NCBI RefSeq assembly: GCF_900182925.1
Contig: NZ_LT900024.1
Location: forward strand, 2,046,001-2,110,000
Direction: 5' to 3'
Source: Psychrobacter sp. LV10R520-6
GTDB lineage: Bacteria; Pseudomonadota; Gammaproteobacteria; Pseudomonadales; Moraxellaceae
Length of the DNA: 64,000 nt
Shown here: in pieces, positions 49,161 to 58,579 of the stretch
Layout of the letters: each line of letters opens with the position of its first letter
How positions within the stretch are numbered: position 1 is the first letter of the stretch
The notes under the pieces: model-generated
What the model saw: the letters and a program-made list of their open reading frames with translations, nothing else
Databases searched by the model: none
What the model was told of the DNA's origin: nothing
Program-made: the position numbers and the translations under genes

Positions 49161-50213
49161 ATGAATACCTATTTTCTTGAGCAACTGATTGCGTTACCAA
49201 GCACGGCGCCTACGGATACCAGCCTAATAGAGTTAGCGCCTTGTGTGCTTACTATTGGCAACTTCGATGGTGTCCATCTGGGTCATCAAGCGATGCTCGC
49301 CCAAGTGCGCACATTGGCGAATGAGCAAAAGCTGAGCGCGGCGGTAATGATATTCGAACCACAGCCACGCGAATTTTTTGCACCGGCTACCGCCCCTGCG
49401 CGCCTGACTAATTTAGCAGAAAAACAAGCCTTGCTAGCCGAGTACGGGGTCGAAACCTTGATCGTAGCAGGTTTCGATACTGATTTTCGTTCATTGTCTG
49501 CACAAGCTTTCGCTGATCTTTTGGCACTGCGCTTAAACGTACAGGCATTAGTATTAGGCGATGATTTCCGTTTTGGCCATGATCGTACCGGTGACAGTCA
49601 ATTTTTGCGTAACTATGGCTTGCACGTGACCAACCTACATACGGTCACTGACGACAACCCTATTAATAACAATACGGCTGAGCGTATCAGCTCTACCCGC
49701 GTTCGTGATTTATTATTAGCAGGTGATATCTCCGCTGCCAATCAGCTACTTGGCCGTGATTACGCTATCACTGGCTTAGTGATTGGGGGTGATAAAATTG
49801 GCCGTACCCTGGACTTCCCAACTGCTAATATCGACTTGGCGCGGCTAAAACCCGCCTTACACGGTATCTTTGCGGTCGACGTGGTGGGTCTTGATAAGTA
49901 TGGACAAATCATACCTAACGGACTAACTACATTAGCAGAAAATGAACAGACAGGGGTAGCCGGTCTGCGCTCGCATAGCTTATTTGGTACGGCTAGTGTT
50001 GGTATCAGACCGTCCGTCGATAAAGGACATGACTGGCGCCTAGAAGTACATTTCCCGCAGTTCCACGCGGACTTATATGAACAAACATTACACGTTCGAT
50101 TTTTGCATTTTTTACACGGTGAACGTCATTATGACGGTCTTGAGGCGCTAAAATCTGGCATCAATAACGATGTCACAGATTTACTTGAATGGCGTGCGCA
50201 GCAGCCTGATTAG
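49161..50213 (+). CDS. ribF: Riboflavin kinase / FAD synthetase
   Basis: A 350-residue bifunctional enzyme: the N-terminal nucleotidyltransferase makes FAD and the C-terminal kinase makes FMN. The frame opens at 49113, but ATG 49161 fits the family. FMN-adenylyltransferase motifs are T-I-G-N-F-D-G-V-H-L-G-H near 31-42, G-D-D-F-R-F-G-H near 133-140, and I-S-S-T-R-V-R near 178-184. The kinase part has G-R-T-L-D-F-P-T-A-N near 215-224. An insert of about 15 residues near 262-276 lengthens the kinase domain. In many relatives ileS-lspA follow; here they do not. Confidence 0.96.
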   Translation: MNTYFLEQLIALPSTAPTDTSLIELAPCVLTIGNFDGVHLGHQAMLAQVRTLANEQKLSAAVMIFEPQPREFFAPATAPARLTNLAEKQALLAEYGVETLIVAGFDTDFRSLSAQAFADLLALRLNVQALVLGDDFRFGHDRTGDSQFLRNYGLHVTNLHTVTDDNPINNNTAERISSTRVRDLLLAGDISAANQLLGRDYAITGLVIGGDKIGRTLDFPTANIDLARLKPALHGIFAVDVVGLDKYGQIIPNGLTTLAENEQTGVAGLRSHSLFGTASVGIRPSVDKGHDWRLEVHFPQFHADLYEQTLHVRFLHFLHGERHYDGLEALKSGINNDVTDLLEWRAQQPD

Positions 50214-50236
50214 CAAACTGCATATAATACGAAAAC

Positions 50237-50270
50237 AAAACCCACAAGCGCGAGCGTTGTGGGTTTTTTA
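50237..50270 (+). terminator. Terminator after ribF
   Basis: AAAACCCACAA (50237-50247) and TTGTGGGTTTT (50257-50267) form the stem, followed by more T. It lies 24 bases after the ribF stop. Confidence 0.85.
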
Positions 50271-50316
50271 TTACTAATTTTTATTAATTTAGAATATTTC
50301 AGCCAATAATGAGCAA

Positions 50317-50556
50317 TTAGGCGTCTGGGTGCATACGTACATTCAGATCGTCAATAATCTCGACCCACGCCGCATCTTTGGTCCATTCTTCTTGTAAAAA
50401 CATACGTTGATTGTCATTCCAAACGTTAGACTCTATCAATTTTTCACTTTTTGCCAGCTGGTGTTTTTCAACGAAATTGTCGATAGCTTCATCTGAACTG
50501 TCCAATCCTAACTGGGCAAATAAGTCATTAATAGTATAATCTGGTTCACCTAACAT
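50317..50556 (-). CDS. DUF2789 family protein
   Basis: A 79-residue acidic protein matching the DUF2789 pattern: a start with the helix T-I-N-D-L-F-A-Q-L-G-L-D-S-S-D-E-A-I near 8-25, a central F-L-Q-E-E-W-T-K-D-A-A-W-V-E, and an end D-D-L-N-V. Small cytosolic proteins of this group occur in Pseudomonas, Acinetobacter and relatives, and their function is unknown. AAAGACGATG with a GGAG-like stretch (complement of about 50565-50572) precedes the ATG. Confidence 0.85.
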   Translation of the reverse strand: MLGEPDYTINDLFAQLGLDSSDEAIDNFVEKHQLAKSEKLIESNVWNDNQRMFLQEEWTKDAAWVEIIDDLNVRMHPDA

Positions 50557-50765
50557 CGTCTTTCTCCTCGAAGGTTGTTGATTAGTCGTGCTGGTTTATT
50601 TTTTATGGCTTGTTGTTTATCTGCTTTTTTATATCTAAGTTAGATCTAGACTTTTAAATACGTATTTATTGTAGCAAAGCTTATTTTAAAAGCTGTTATT
50701 CAACGTTACCAGTTATGTTAACGTCTTTTATATTAGCGTCCAGGTAATGGCAAAAGTTGAAAATA

Positions 50766-50799
50766 CAAAAAGGCCCTCAAACTTAGGAGGGCCTTTTCA
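50766..50799 (-). terminator. Terminator after mdh
   Basis: AAAAAGGCCCTC (50767-50778) and GAGGGCCTTTT (50787-50797) form a GC-rich stem. On minus it is followed by TTTTTGTATTTT. It lies about 70 bases after the mdh stop. Confidence 0.85.
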
Positions 50800-50865
50800 C
50801 TTCAAATTGCTGGCTTTTTTAATAACAAGCCAGAAAATTAACAATTTATCTAGCTGTTTATCTAC

Positions 50866-51849
50866 TTATGGTAGTAGATGTGATACTGCGTCACGCTCTT
50901 CGCTAAGCTCTTGCTCAGTGGCAGCCATCTTCTCTTTTGAGAAGTCTGATGACACATCAACGTCAGCAACGATAGACCAGTCGCCGTTTTTGCAAGTACA
51001 TGGGAATGAGTAAATCAAGCCTTCAGAGATACCGTATTCGCCATTAGAATAAACGCCCATTGAGACCCAATCGTTGTCTTCAGTACCCGTTACCCACGTA
51101 CGCACGTGTGCAATAGCAGCATTGGCAGCAGAGGCCGCAGAAGAGGCGCCACGTGCTTTAATAATTGCCGCACCGCGTTGTTGTACTTCTGGGATATAAG
51201 TGTTTTCGTACCAATCACGATCTACTAAATCTAGCGCAGGCTTACCGTTTACTGTGCAAGCAGTCAGATCAGGATACTGAGTTGAGGAATGGTTGCCCCA
51301 GATGATCATCTTTTTCACATCATTAATGGTGCTGTCAGTTTTGCCAGCCAATTGTGCCATTGCGCGGTTATGATCCAAACGAGTCATCGCAGTGAAATTG
51401 CGTGGGTCTAGATCTGGTGCGTTACGCTGAGCGATAACGGCGTTGGTATTAGCAGGGTTACCTACTACCAGAACTTTAACATCACGGCTTGCGACATCAT
51501 TAAGTGCTTTACCTTGTGCTGAGAAAATCGCAGCGTTGGCCTCTAACAGGTCTTTACGTTCCATACCTGGGCCACGAGGACGTGAGCCTACTAGTAATGC
51601 ATAGTCAATATCTTTAAAAGCGATATTAGCATCATCAGTTTGCACGATACCTGCTAATAAAGGAAATGCACAGTCTTCTAATTCCATGACCACACCTTTA
51701 AGTGCGTCAAGTGCTGGAGCGATTTCAAGTAATTGCAAAATTATTGGCTGATCTTTACCTAGCATCTCACCAGATGCAATACGAAAAAGCATGGCATAGC
51801 TGATATTACCAGCGGCACCAGTTACGGCAACACGTACAGGCTGTTTCAT
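50866..51849 (-). CDS. mdh: Malate dehydrogenase (NAD+)
   Basis: A 327-residue TCA-cycle enzyme interconverting malate and oxaloacetate. The Rossmann loop is [10 protein letters not shown] near 9-18. The substrate arginines lie in [11 protein letters not shown] near 88-98 and in T-R-L-D-H-N-R. The active His is in [10 protein letters not shown] near 183-192. This is the cytosolic-type group with the start [11 protein letters not shown], common in beta- and gammaproteobacteria. It has its own terminator and appears monocistronic. Confidence 0.97.
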   Translation of the reverse strand: MKQPVRVAVTGAAGNISYAMLFRIASGEMLGKDQPIILQLLEIAPALDALKGVVMELEDCAFPLLAGIVQTDDANIAFKDIDYALLVGSRPRGPGMERKDLLEANAAIFSAQGKALNDVASRDVKVLVVGNPANTNAVIAQRNAPDLDPRNFTAMTRLDHNRAMAQLAGKTDSTINDVKKMIIWGNHSSTQYPDLTACTVNGKPALDLVDRDWYENTYIPEVQQRGAAIIKARGASSAASAANAAIAHVRTWVTGTEDNDWVSMGVYSNGEYGISEGLIYSFPCTCKNGDWSIVADVDVSSDFSKEKMAATEQELSEERDAVSHLLP

Positions 51850-52217
51850 AGAATATTCCCTAATTGATTATTAGATAATTTTGTCATATTTTCAGACACA
51901 GGCATTTTAGACTTTCATTACCATTTTAGACATAGTCATGTTGAATATAGTCATTTTCAATATGGATATAGTCTTACTACAGGGTAATGGTCGTAAACCG
52001 AAAGCTAGTGTAGCACTTCGTTTGGTGAATCGTCTAGGGACAATACCGCGCTTGCTGGCGTCTATATTGTTACAATTTATACAGTCAGAAGTTTGTGACT
52101 ATGAGGAAATTCATAAAGACAAGTCAGGAGAAAGGATTAAAAAACGATCAAAGGGCAACTTTATTGAGTGAGACTCTTTTAATGAAGACTCTCATAAAAG
52201 GAATGTTGGAGGCCGTA
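51850..52217. other. Gap between mdh and the RNase T2-like gene
   Basis: About 370 bases. An uninterrupted 77-codon plus-strand frame at 51938-52171 has no ribosome site or family likeness and is not called. An mdh promoter on minus must lie here, but no consensus was found. Confidence 0.4.
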
Positions 52218-52991
52218 TTATTTACCACCTGAGATGATAAAATTTGAGCCGCAATTATCTACTATATTGTTACAGCTGCCAAATTCGCTGCCTTCATAAC
52301 AAACGTGAACATCAGTAAGTATCGTCTGGCGACGAGTGCCAGGTTGGCAAATTAAGTCAATACTAGAGGGCGTCATACCACTGTTTAGACGGGTCATTTG
52401 CCCAATAAAGCGCGATTTGGAGACGGTATAACTATTGCCTGTGTTCAACTCACTGGGTAGTTTTAATTGTCCGGCAAGATTGACGATTTGACGAAAGTAA
52501 CTGCTCGCACTCAGCGGACTACAAGCACCGTAATACTGCCAAACTTGGGTACGAACAGTAATATCCGGCATGATGCGATTAACCACTTTTAACTGTAGGG
52601 GCGTTAGGCGTGTCTCGCTACCTCGTCCACAGCGCTCACCATAACCGAGATCAAGACCAGATACTGTCAAAGAATAACCCTCTAAACACTGGCGCATACG
52701 GGCGCGCGAGGGTTGAATATTACACAATGCGGGCGTCATCTCAATCATCAATACCCGTTGTCCAGTCTTAACCGCACTAGCGGCATGTGCGGGTAGAGCA
52801 AACACAGGCAGCAATACCAAACCGACAACACTAAGTAAAGTATGACATATATACTTAGGTTTTTTACCCGTTAGGCTGTCACCTATTTTTTCTGGTAGCT
52901 TTGCTTCTAACGCACGCCACGTTCGTGTGTGCACAGATAACTGACGTCTGTTCTGTAATAATATCGGCAAATTTAAATGTTTTTTTATCAT
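52218..52991 (-). CDS. RNase T2-like exported protein lacking catalytic histidines
   Basis: A 257-residue exported protein from ATG 52991. The signal helix (L-L-S-V-V-G-L-V-L-L-P-V-F-A-L-P-A-H-A) starts only near residue 50, so the true start may be later. Mature cysteines and the overall order fit RNase T2. However, where active enzymes have H-G-L-W-P this one has V-S-G-L-D-L. Where they have H-E-W-x-K-H-G-T-C it has T-Q-V-W-Q-Y-Y-G-A-C, followed by the usual S-x-x-x-Y-F. Both catalytic His and the Glu/Lys are gone. It is probably a non-catalytic member, maybe RNA-binding or structural. The frame is otherwise intact. Confidence 0.75.
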   Translation of the reverse strand: MIKKHLNLPILLQNRRQLSVHTRTWRALEAKLPEKIGDSLTGKKPKYICHTLLSVVGLVLLPVFALPAHAASAVKTGQRVLMIEMTPALCNIQPSRARMRQCLEGYSLTVSGLDLGYGERCGRGSETRLTPLQLKVVNRIMPDITVRTQVWQYYGACSPLSASSYFRQIVNLAGQLKLPSELNTGNSYTVSKSRFIGQMTRLNSGMTPSSIDLICQPGTRRQTILTDVHVCYEGSEFGSCNNIVDNCGSNFIISGGK

Positions 52992-53300
52992 AAGTAACTT
53001 TTGTTGTAAATAACAAGTGTCATAAGTAATACAGCATTTAGCAGTTATCAAACAGGGTCTATAAGCTCAGATTATAGAATTCATAATTTATAGCGCTCAA
53101 AATTTACAGTGCTTAAGATACAAAAACCAAATAATCTAAGAACAAGGCCGTTTTAGAAAAGCATGGACGTTAACTTACTCAATGGTAGCAAAACGCTTTT
53201 TTTAATCTACAGCAAAAACGTAAATTCAACGTTAATCACTTGATGATGCCAACCTCGAAGTTGTCATTATTAAAAAAGCTCTAAAAATTAGCCAGTTGTT
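52992..53300. other. Gap between slt and the RNase T2-like gene
   Basis: About 309 bases, AT-rich. No terminator stem or promoter consensus is clear, and no frame is supported. Confidence 0.35.
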
Positions 53301-55421
53301 TTAAAACGCAGCGGGAATCGTACCCATACGCTGACTGATGGGCTCAGGACGACCCAATAAACTACTATAAATAGTAGCATTTTCCATCACATGCTTGACG
53401 TAATCGCGAGTCTCAGGGTAAGCAATCGATTCGACATACTGATCGGCGGCAAGCGCGCCATAAGTTGGCTGCCAGCGCTTAGCCTTATTAGGACCAGCAT
53501 TATAGCCCGCAGTTGCAAGTACCGGCTGGTAGTTCAGCTTCCCTAAGATATCACTCATGTACCAAGTACCATAGCGAATATTAGTATCGCCGCTGTTTGC
53601 ACCGCTAGCACTATACGACTCACCTAAGTTACGGGCAATGTATTTTGCTGTATCGGGCATGATTTGCATCAAACCACTGGCTCCTACATTAGAGCGCGCT
53701 GAGGTTACAAAACGACTCTCTTGGCGCATGATGCCATAGGCCCAAGCAGGATCAATCCCTGCTGACTGACTATAGCGCACAACCGCATCTTGGTGCGGCA
53801 TTGGATGCGATAGCGCCAAACTATTGGCATTATCAGTATTATCAATTGCGTAGATAGCGCGATCGAGCCAGCCCATGTCATGCGCTTGGCGAGCAGCAGC
53901 AATAATCAGATTGTCATCACGATTATCACGCGCCACCTTCACCGCCCAGTTCCACTCTCGATTGGCATAAGCACGGCTAGCCTCTGCGTTGTATAACGCA
54001 AATGCACGAGCGAAGCTTGGGTCTTGCATGACACGCGCGCGATCCCTACCACTCACACTTGGTAAATTGTTACCGCCTAAGCGACCAGCGTCAAAACGTT
54101 GACCGACTTTATCTTTTGCCATCAACCCGTAATATTCATTACTCTTAGCCAAATGCTGATACATCTTTTTGGCAATATTACGCTTGTTACCATCACTTGA
54201 TTGCTCATAAGCTCGCGCTAGCCAATACTGCCATTGACCAGACTTTTGAGTTTCCGCATCCATCCGTGATATAGCTTCAATGACATCATCCCAGCGGCCA
54301 AACCGAATAGCGGCCTTAGCATAGTCTTCAGCTTCTTCAAAGTTAAAGTCATCATCTAAGCTGCTACGAAACCAATCAACGGCCTCAGAGTTAAAGCCAT
54401 CATCGGTGGTGTGGCTCATACGCTGAACCCCAAGAATACGATACGCATAGCGGCGGGTGTCCTCATTTAACAATCGTGCTGAGCGCTGATTGTCTTGCTT
54501 GATATCAAAATCTAACTGTAATGCCGCCTCGCGATAGGACTTATCAGCAATGCGACCAAGTGCATATAGGTACAGATATTGATTGGTCTGGCTATGCGGT
54601 TGCATGCCAAAGCGACTAAAAAATGAGCTTGTGTTCAGCTGAATATCACTTAATGCAGAATAGGCAATCGGTGTGCCAAGGCGTGATGATAGCGCCATAA
54701 TGTCGCCGGTCTTACCTTTACGTAGCATACGCTTGAGACGGGCTGCACGATCTTGATTGCTAATCAGCGCGTTATTATTCATCTCCGTTGCCAGCTGTTC
54801 GCACAAAGCTGGCTGCTTTAAGGTAGTCAACCAAACGTCTGACTTCTCGGCCAGCGCACGCATGGTATCGCCGCCGTTATTAAAGCCAAGCCCAATCGCA
54901 CAGCGCTCACTACTATCCGCATTGGTGATTAAGTTCGCCACTTGCCGTACAGAGGCGTAATCACCTGATGCCGCTTTGGTCTCAGCAAAATCTGCTACTA
55001 GTTTTTCTGCCATAACGGTATTGGGGTATTGACGTACAAACTGCGATACCGCCGCCGAGCTTTGCGAATTCAAATCTAAGTTCATGCGCCAGTAAGTAGA
55101 ATACATGGCAAATAAACCGCCGCTCATCAACTGCTCATAGTTATATAGCGCACTAATATCGCCGCGATCTGCTGCCTGTGCTGCAGCGGTGAAGGAGTCG
55201 ATGCTATTGTCCTGCTGGTAGCTACCACCATAAGGCGCCGGCTCTGCACAGGCCACCTGTGATAATCCGAGCACGCTCATCGCTGTTGCCAAGTTCAGCG
55301 CACCAACGCGTAGCGAGCTAACATTAAAAGGCTTAGAGCTACTGCTTGCGGTAGATTTAAGCATGACGTTGTGGTCATAACTGTTGCCATGAATGTTTTT
55401 GGCAGCACGGTGCTTAATCAT
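53301..55421 (-). CDS. slt: Soluble lytic murein transglycosylase
   Basis: A 706-residue periplasmic enzyme that cleaves peptidoglycan glycan strands to 1,6-anhydro products. The N-terminus carries a long basic lead and a signal-like helix ending V-A-C-A-E. A large alpha-superhelical U-domain of TPR-like repeats spans about 60-520. The C-terminal lysozyme-like domain has the catalytic Glu in M-R-Q-E-S-R-F near residue 568, then G-L-M-Q-I-M-P near 582-588 and A-T-A-G-Y-N-A-G-P near 630-638. Its products feed AmpD, encoded at 45 kb. Monocistronic. Confidence 0.94.
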   Translation of the reverse strand: MIKHRAAKNIHGNSYDHNVMLKSTASSSSKPFNVSSLRVGALNLATAMSVLGLSQVACAEPAPYGGSYQQDNSIDSFTAAAQAADRGDISALYNYEQLMSGGLFAMYSTYWRMNLDLNSQSSAAVSQFVRQYPNTVMAEKLVADFAETKAASGDYASVRQVANLITNADSSERCAIGLGFNNGGDTMRALAEKSDVWLTTLKQPALCEQLATEMNNNALISNQDRAARLKRMLRKGKTGDIMALSSRLGTPIAYSALSDIQLNTSSFFSRFGMQPHSQTNQYLYLYALGRIADKSYREAALQLDFDIKQDNQRSARLLNEDTRRYAYRILGVQRMSHTTDDGFNSEAVDWFRSSLDDDFNFEEAEDYAKAAIRFGRWDDVIEAISRMDAETQKSGQWQYWLARAYEQSSDGNKRNIAKKMYQHLAKSNEYYGLMAKDKVGQRFDAGRLGGNNLPSVSGRDRARVMQDPSFARAFALYNAEASRAYANREWNWAVKVARDNRDDNLIIAAARQAHDMGWLDRAIYAIDNTDNANSLALSHPMPHQDAVVRYSQSAGIDPAWAYGIMRQESRFVTSARSNVGASGLMQIMPDTAKYIARNLGESYSASGANSGDTNIRYGTWYMSDILGKLNYQPVLATAGYNAGPNKAKRWQPTYGALAADQYVESIAYPETRDYVKHVMENATIYSSLLGRPEPISQRMGTIPAAF

Positions 55422-55558
55422 ACTTAACTCTCTTTATTATTTTAGGGGTTATTTATTATTTGGCTTTTTGGTAGCTGATTTTTTAATAGCTGGCTTAGTA
55501 ATGGGGATTTTTAATCTTAGGTGCTAATACTAGCTCTTCGTATTGTATAGTTAATACT

Positions 55559-55598
55559 CAATAAAGTAGATACGCTAATAGTTACGTGCGGCTGGTAA
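55559..55598 (+). repeat. Dispersed repeat, copy C (slt-miaB gap)
   Basis: Shares about 32 of 38 bases with 44814-44851: ATAAAGTAGATACGCT, then GTGCGGCTGGTA. Only the first half of the copy A sequence is present. Confidence 0.6.
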
Positions 55599-55713
55599 AT
55601 CAATAAGACGCGCTAGCAAGGTAACGCTTATCATACTATATTCGTTCAACTTTCAACCAGCTTCCTTACCATTTATAAATAAATAGGACAGCGACGCGTA
55701 ACACGGAGGTGAT

Positions 55714-55773
55714 ATGACAGTAAGATATACCTATAAGCCGTCGGTACCATCCAAACGCATACTGAATCATTGA
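55714..55773 (+). CDS. Possible 19-residue peptide with perfect Shine-Dalgarno
   Basis: A frame of 19 codons plus stop: M-T-V-R-Y-T-Y-K-P-S-V-P-S-K-R-I-L-N-H. It is preceded directly by GGAGGTGAT (55705-55713), which can pair along nine bases with the 3' end of 16S rRNA. The peptide is basic (four Lys/Arg, net positive) with no hydrophobic segment. GGAGG ends four bases before the ATG, a short but workable spacing. I do not recognise the peptide. It may be a leader peptide, a small protein, or a chance match. Confidence 0.4.
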   Translation: MTVRYTYKPSVPSKRILNH

Positions 55774-55942
55774 TAAGCAGTTGATACTATTATAAATAAG
55801 TTATCCTAATTATAATTGATAGCGCCCATTAGTATGACAGTTACTTTTCACATTAGGTGATGGTTATGATAAAATACGCCACCCATAATGGCCTTGTGCC
55901 GCTATATTTTATAGCTCTGTTTTACAATTCTGGATTTTGCTT

Positions 55943-57424
55943 ATGAGTGTTTCTGTATTTGACCCCCGTATTGAGACTGCTACCAACACGTCTGCTGTCA
56001 ATGCACTCGTAGCGCCTCTTTTAGAACCAGCATCAGCGGAAGCGCCAGTATCAATGACCAAAAAAGTCTTTATCACCACCCAAGGCTGTCAGATGAATGT
56101 TTATGATTCTGGCAAGATGCTTGACGTGCTGGGCGAATCGCACGGTATGGAAGTGACGCATAATATTGATGAAGCCGATGTGCTGCTAATGAATACCTGC
56201 TCAATCCGCGAAAAAGCACAAGAAAAAGTCTTTTCGGAATTAGGACGCTGGCGCAAACTAAAGGAAAAACGCCCTGATTTGGTCATTGGCGTTGGTGGCT
56301 GCGTGGCCTCGCAAGAAGGTGATAACATCCAGAAGCGTGCGCCCTATGTCGATATGGTATTTGGGCCACAAACCTTGCACCGCCTACCTGAGCTGTATGA
56401 TCAATCAAACGAGCAGCGTGATATTGCGCCTAAGAATCGTATTGGCACGATTGATATTTCGTTCCCCAGTATTGAAAAGTTTGATTTCTTACCGGAACCT
56501 AGAGTGGAAGGTTATAAAGCCTTTGTTTCTATCATGGAAGGCTGCTCAAAATATTGCTCATTTTGCGTGGTACCTTATACGCGCGGTGAAGAATTATCAC
56601 GTCCACTCGATGATGTATTGGCCGAAATTGATAGTTTAGCAGCTCAAGGTATTCGCGAGATTAACCTGTTGGGTCAAAACGTCAATGGCTATCGCGGCGA
56701 AAAAGACGATAGCAGTATTTGCCGCTTTGCCGAGCTACTGCATTATGTGTCGCACGTGGACGGTATTGAGCGTATTCGTTATACCACCAGTCATCCGCTA
56801 GAGTTCACTGACGATATTATTGATGCTTATGCTCAACTGCCACAACTAGTATCACATTTACATCTGCCAGTACAAAGTGGTTCAAATACGATATTGGCAG
56901 CGATGAAACGCAACCATACTATTGACGTTTACATCAATCAAATTAACAAACTTAGAGCCATCCGCCCTGATATTTACTTGTCGAGTGACTTTATCATTGG
57001 CTTCCCTGGTGAGACCGATGAAGACTATCAACAGACCTTACAGTTGGCGAAAGACTTAGACTTTGATCATTCTTATAGCTTTATTTACTCTAAGCGTCCC
57101 GGCACGCCAGCGGCAGAATTGCCTGATGACGTCAGCTTTACTACTAAAAAGCAGCGCTTAGCTGAGTTCCAGAAGGTCATTATAGACTCTACCCTACAAA
57201 AATCGCATGACATGGTGGGTACGACGGCACGGGTATTGGTCGAGCAAGTGGCCAATCGCCATCCTGACTGTCTAATAGGTACTGCGGACAATACGCGCAC
57301 TGTGATGTTTGAATATGACCCTGAAAAAATGGATGAGCTACTGGGCAAAATCGTTAGCGTCCGCATCACTAGCTTTGTCAGTCCGCATATGGTGAAAGGT
57401 GAGCTTATAGATGTATTGGCTTAG
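55943..57424 (+). CDS. miaB: tRNA-2-methylthio-N6-dimethylallyladenosine synthase
   Basis: A 493-residue radical-SAM enzyme that methylthiolates i6A37 of tRNAs. A TTG at 55937 is in frame; the ATG at 55943 is chosen. Three cysteines of the first cluster are in T-Q-G-C-Q-M-N, N-T-C-S-I-R and G-G-C-V-A-S. The SAM cluster is [13 protein letters not shown] domain ends the protein. The first 40 residues are an Ala/Pro/Thr-rich lead not seen in E. coli. phoH and ybeY, common neighbours, do not follow. Confidence 0.96.
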   Translation: MSVSVFDPRIETATNTSAVNALVAPLLEPASAEAPVSMTKKVFITTQGCQMNVYDSGKMLDVLGESHGMEVTHNIDEADVLLMNTCSIREKAQEKVFSELGRWRKLKEKRPDLVIGVGGCVASQEGDNIQKRAPYVDMVFGPQTLHRLPELYDQSNEQRDIAPKNRIGTIDISFPSIEKFDFLPEPRVEGYKAFVSIMEGCSKYCSFCVVPYTRGEELSRPLDDVLAEIDSLAAQGIREINLLGQNVNGYRGEKDDSSICRFAELLHYVSHVDGIERIRYTTSHPLEFTDDIIDAYAQLPQLVSHLHLPVQSGSNTILAAMKRNHTIDVYINQINKLRAIRPDIYLSSDFIIGFPGETDEDYQQTLQLAKDLDFDHSYSFIYSKRPGTPAAELPDDVSFTTKKQRLAEFQKVIIDSTLQKSHDMVGTTARVLVEQVANRHPDCLIGTADNTRTVMFEYDPEKMDELLGKIVSVRITSFVSPHMVKGELIDVLA

Positions 57425-57473
57425 GTTGGCTTACACCCAATTGAACACGTATTATAGCTAAAACTATAAATAT

Positions 57474-57514
57474 AAAAAAGCTGCTAAGACCTTGCTCTTA
57501 GCAGCTTTTTTTAT
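57474..57514. terminator. Bidirectional terminator after miaB
   Basis: AAAAAAGCTGCTAAG (57474-57488) pairs with CTTAGCAGCTTTTTT (57497-57511), 15 bp, with an eight-base loop and T-runs on both strands. It serves miaB and the convergent LysE gene. Confidence 0.85.
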
Positions 57515-57591
57515 CTATTATATTTCTGTATTTTCAAATACTTAGAGTTAATAACTGTTATTAAGCAAAACTCAAACCCTCAAATACCCGC

Positions 57592-58323
57592 TCAAGCCAT
57601 AAAACCACTCACAACATCAACCAATAAGGCGGCGGCAATTAGAATAAATATCACCCCACAACCCCGATTGAGCCATGCCAAGCGCTCACCGACATCTAAC
57701 CATCCCGCTAGCTTTTTGCCACCAAGGGTATAGATAAGCTGCCATGTCGTCTCACTTAAAAACAGTCCTAAAGTTAGTAGGATATATTGTGGCCATAGTG
57801 GCGCACTGAAATTAATGAATTTAGGAAAAAAGGCGGCAAAAAATAAAATTGCCTTCGGATTAGATAGCGATACCCACATACCTGTTCGAAATAGTATCCA
57901 ATCACTGGGAGCCGACTTGACTGCGGCACTAGATAACGAGCGCGGTGAAGGAATATCAGACTTACCAGAGTTCACTGTCAGCTCAGCGTTAACCTCTGCA
58001 CTCATGGCACTGGCATCGTCCATCAAACTGCTATTGTCTGCCGCATCGCGCCATGAGCTGACACCCAAATATACTAGATACAACGCCCCGATGGTCTTAA
58101 TCACAGTCAGCAGCCACGGTGACTGTCGACTGATGACATCCAGACCCAGTAGCGTAGAGAGTAGCAGGATAAACAAACCTAGGCTCAGCCCGGCAAGCGT
58201 CCATAGCGTGCGCTTGACCCCGTAGTTCAAACCATATTGAAACGCCAGCAACATATTTGGGCCAGGGGTTGCTGAAATAAAGAACGTACTTGCAAAAAAT
58301 ACTGCCAACAGATGCCAAGACAT
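57592..58323 (-). CDS. LysE/RhtB-family amino-acid exporter
   Basis: A 243-residue inner-membrane protein with about six helices. The start S-W-H-L-L-A-V-F-F-A-S-T-F-F-I-S-A-T-P-G-P-N-M is diagnostic of the family, with P-G-P-N-M near 21-25. A polar loop of about 45 residues (97-140) sits between helices 3 and 4, longer than usual. The start at ATG 58323 has AGGGG seven bases upstream. Such proteins export threonine, homoserine, lysine or similar amino acids. The substrate is unknown. Confidence 0.9.
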   Translation of the reverse strand: MSWHLLAVFFASTFFISATPGPNMLLAFQYGLNYGVKRTLWTLAGLSLGLFILLLSTLLGLDVISRQSPWLLTVIKTIGALYLVYLGVSSWRDAADNSSLMDDASAMSAEVNAELTVNSGKSDIPSPRSLSSAAVKSAPSDWILFRTGMWVSLSNPKAILFFAAFFPKFINFSAPLWPQYILLTLGLFLSETTWQLIYTLGGKKLAGWLDVGERLAWLNRGCGVIFILIAAALLVDVVSGFMA

Positions 58324-58412
58324 CAACCAACCCCTAGGTTATCATTTGAGAACATTAAATTTAAAACCGTGCTACTTGATCTAGAACCGTACTACGGCAA
58401 ACACTTTGGTTA

Positions 58413-58452
58413 TAAAAAATAAACACCGCCATGAAGACGGTGTTTTTTATTT
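58413..58452 (-). terminator. Terminator after argE
   Basis: AAACACCG (58421-58428) and CGGTGTTT (58438-58445) form a stem flanked by A and T runs. On minus it is followed by TTTATTTTTT. It lies about 130 bases after the argE stop. Confidence 0.65.
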
Positions 58453-58579
58453 CTAATGAGCATGCAATTTAATCAATCTTATACATCATTCAATCCTACA
58501 TAAACCTTGTCTCAAATGCAATTTAGCAGAAATAAACCAGCGCATCTAATCGCCTGCAAATAACCGAATCAAAATCTAA

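Larger units (their letters stand above)
55422..55942. other. Gap between slt and miaB
   Basis: About 520 bases between divergent genes, holding repeat copy C (55559-55598) and a short frame with an outstanding ribosome site at 55705-55773. No other structure was seen. Confidence 0.5.

Noticed and set aside
51938..52171. 77-codon plus-strand frame
   Set aside because: No ribosome site, no recognisable composition or family, and located in a promoter gap.
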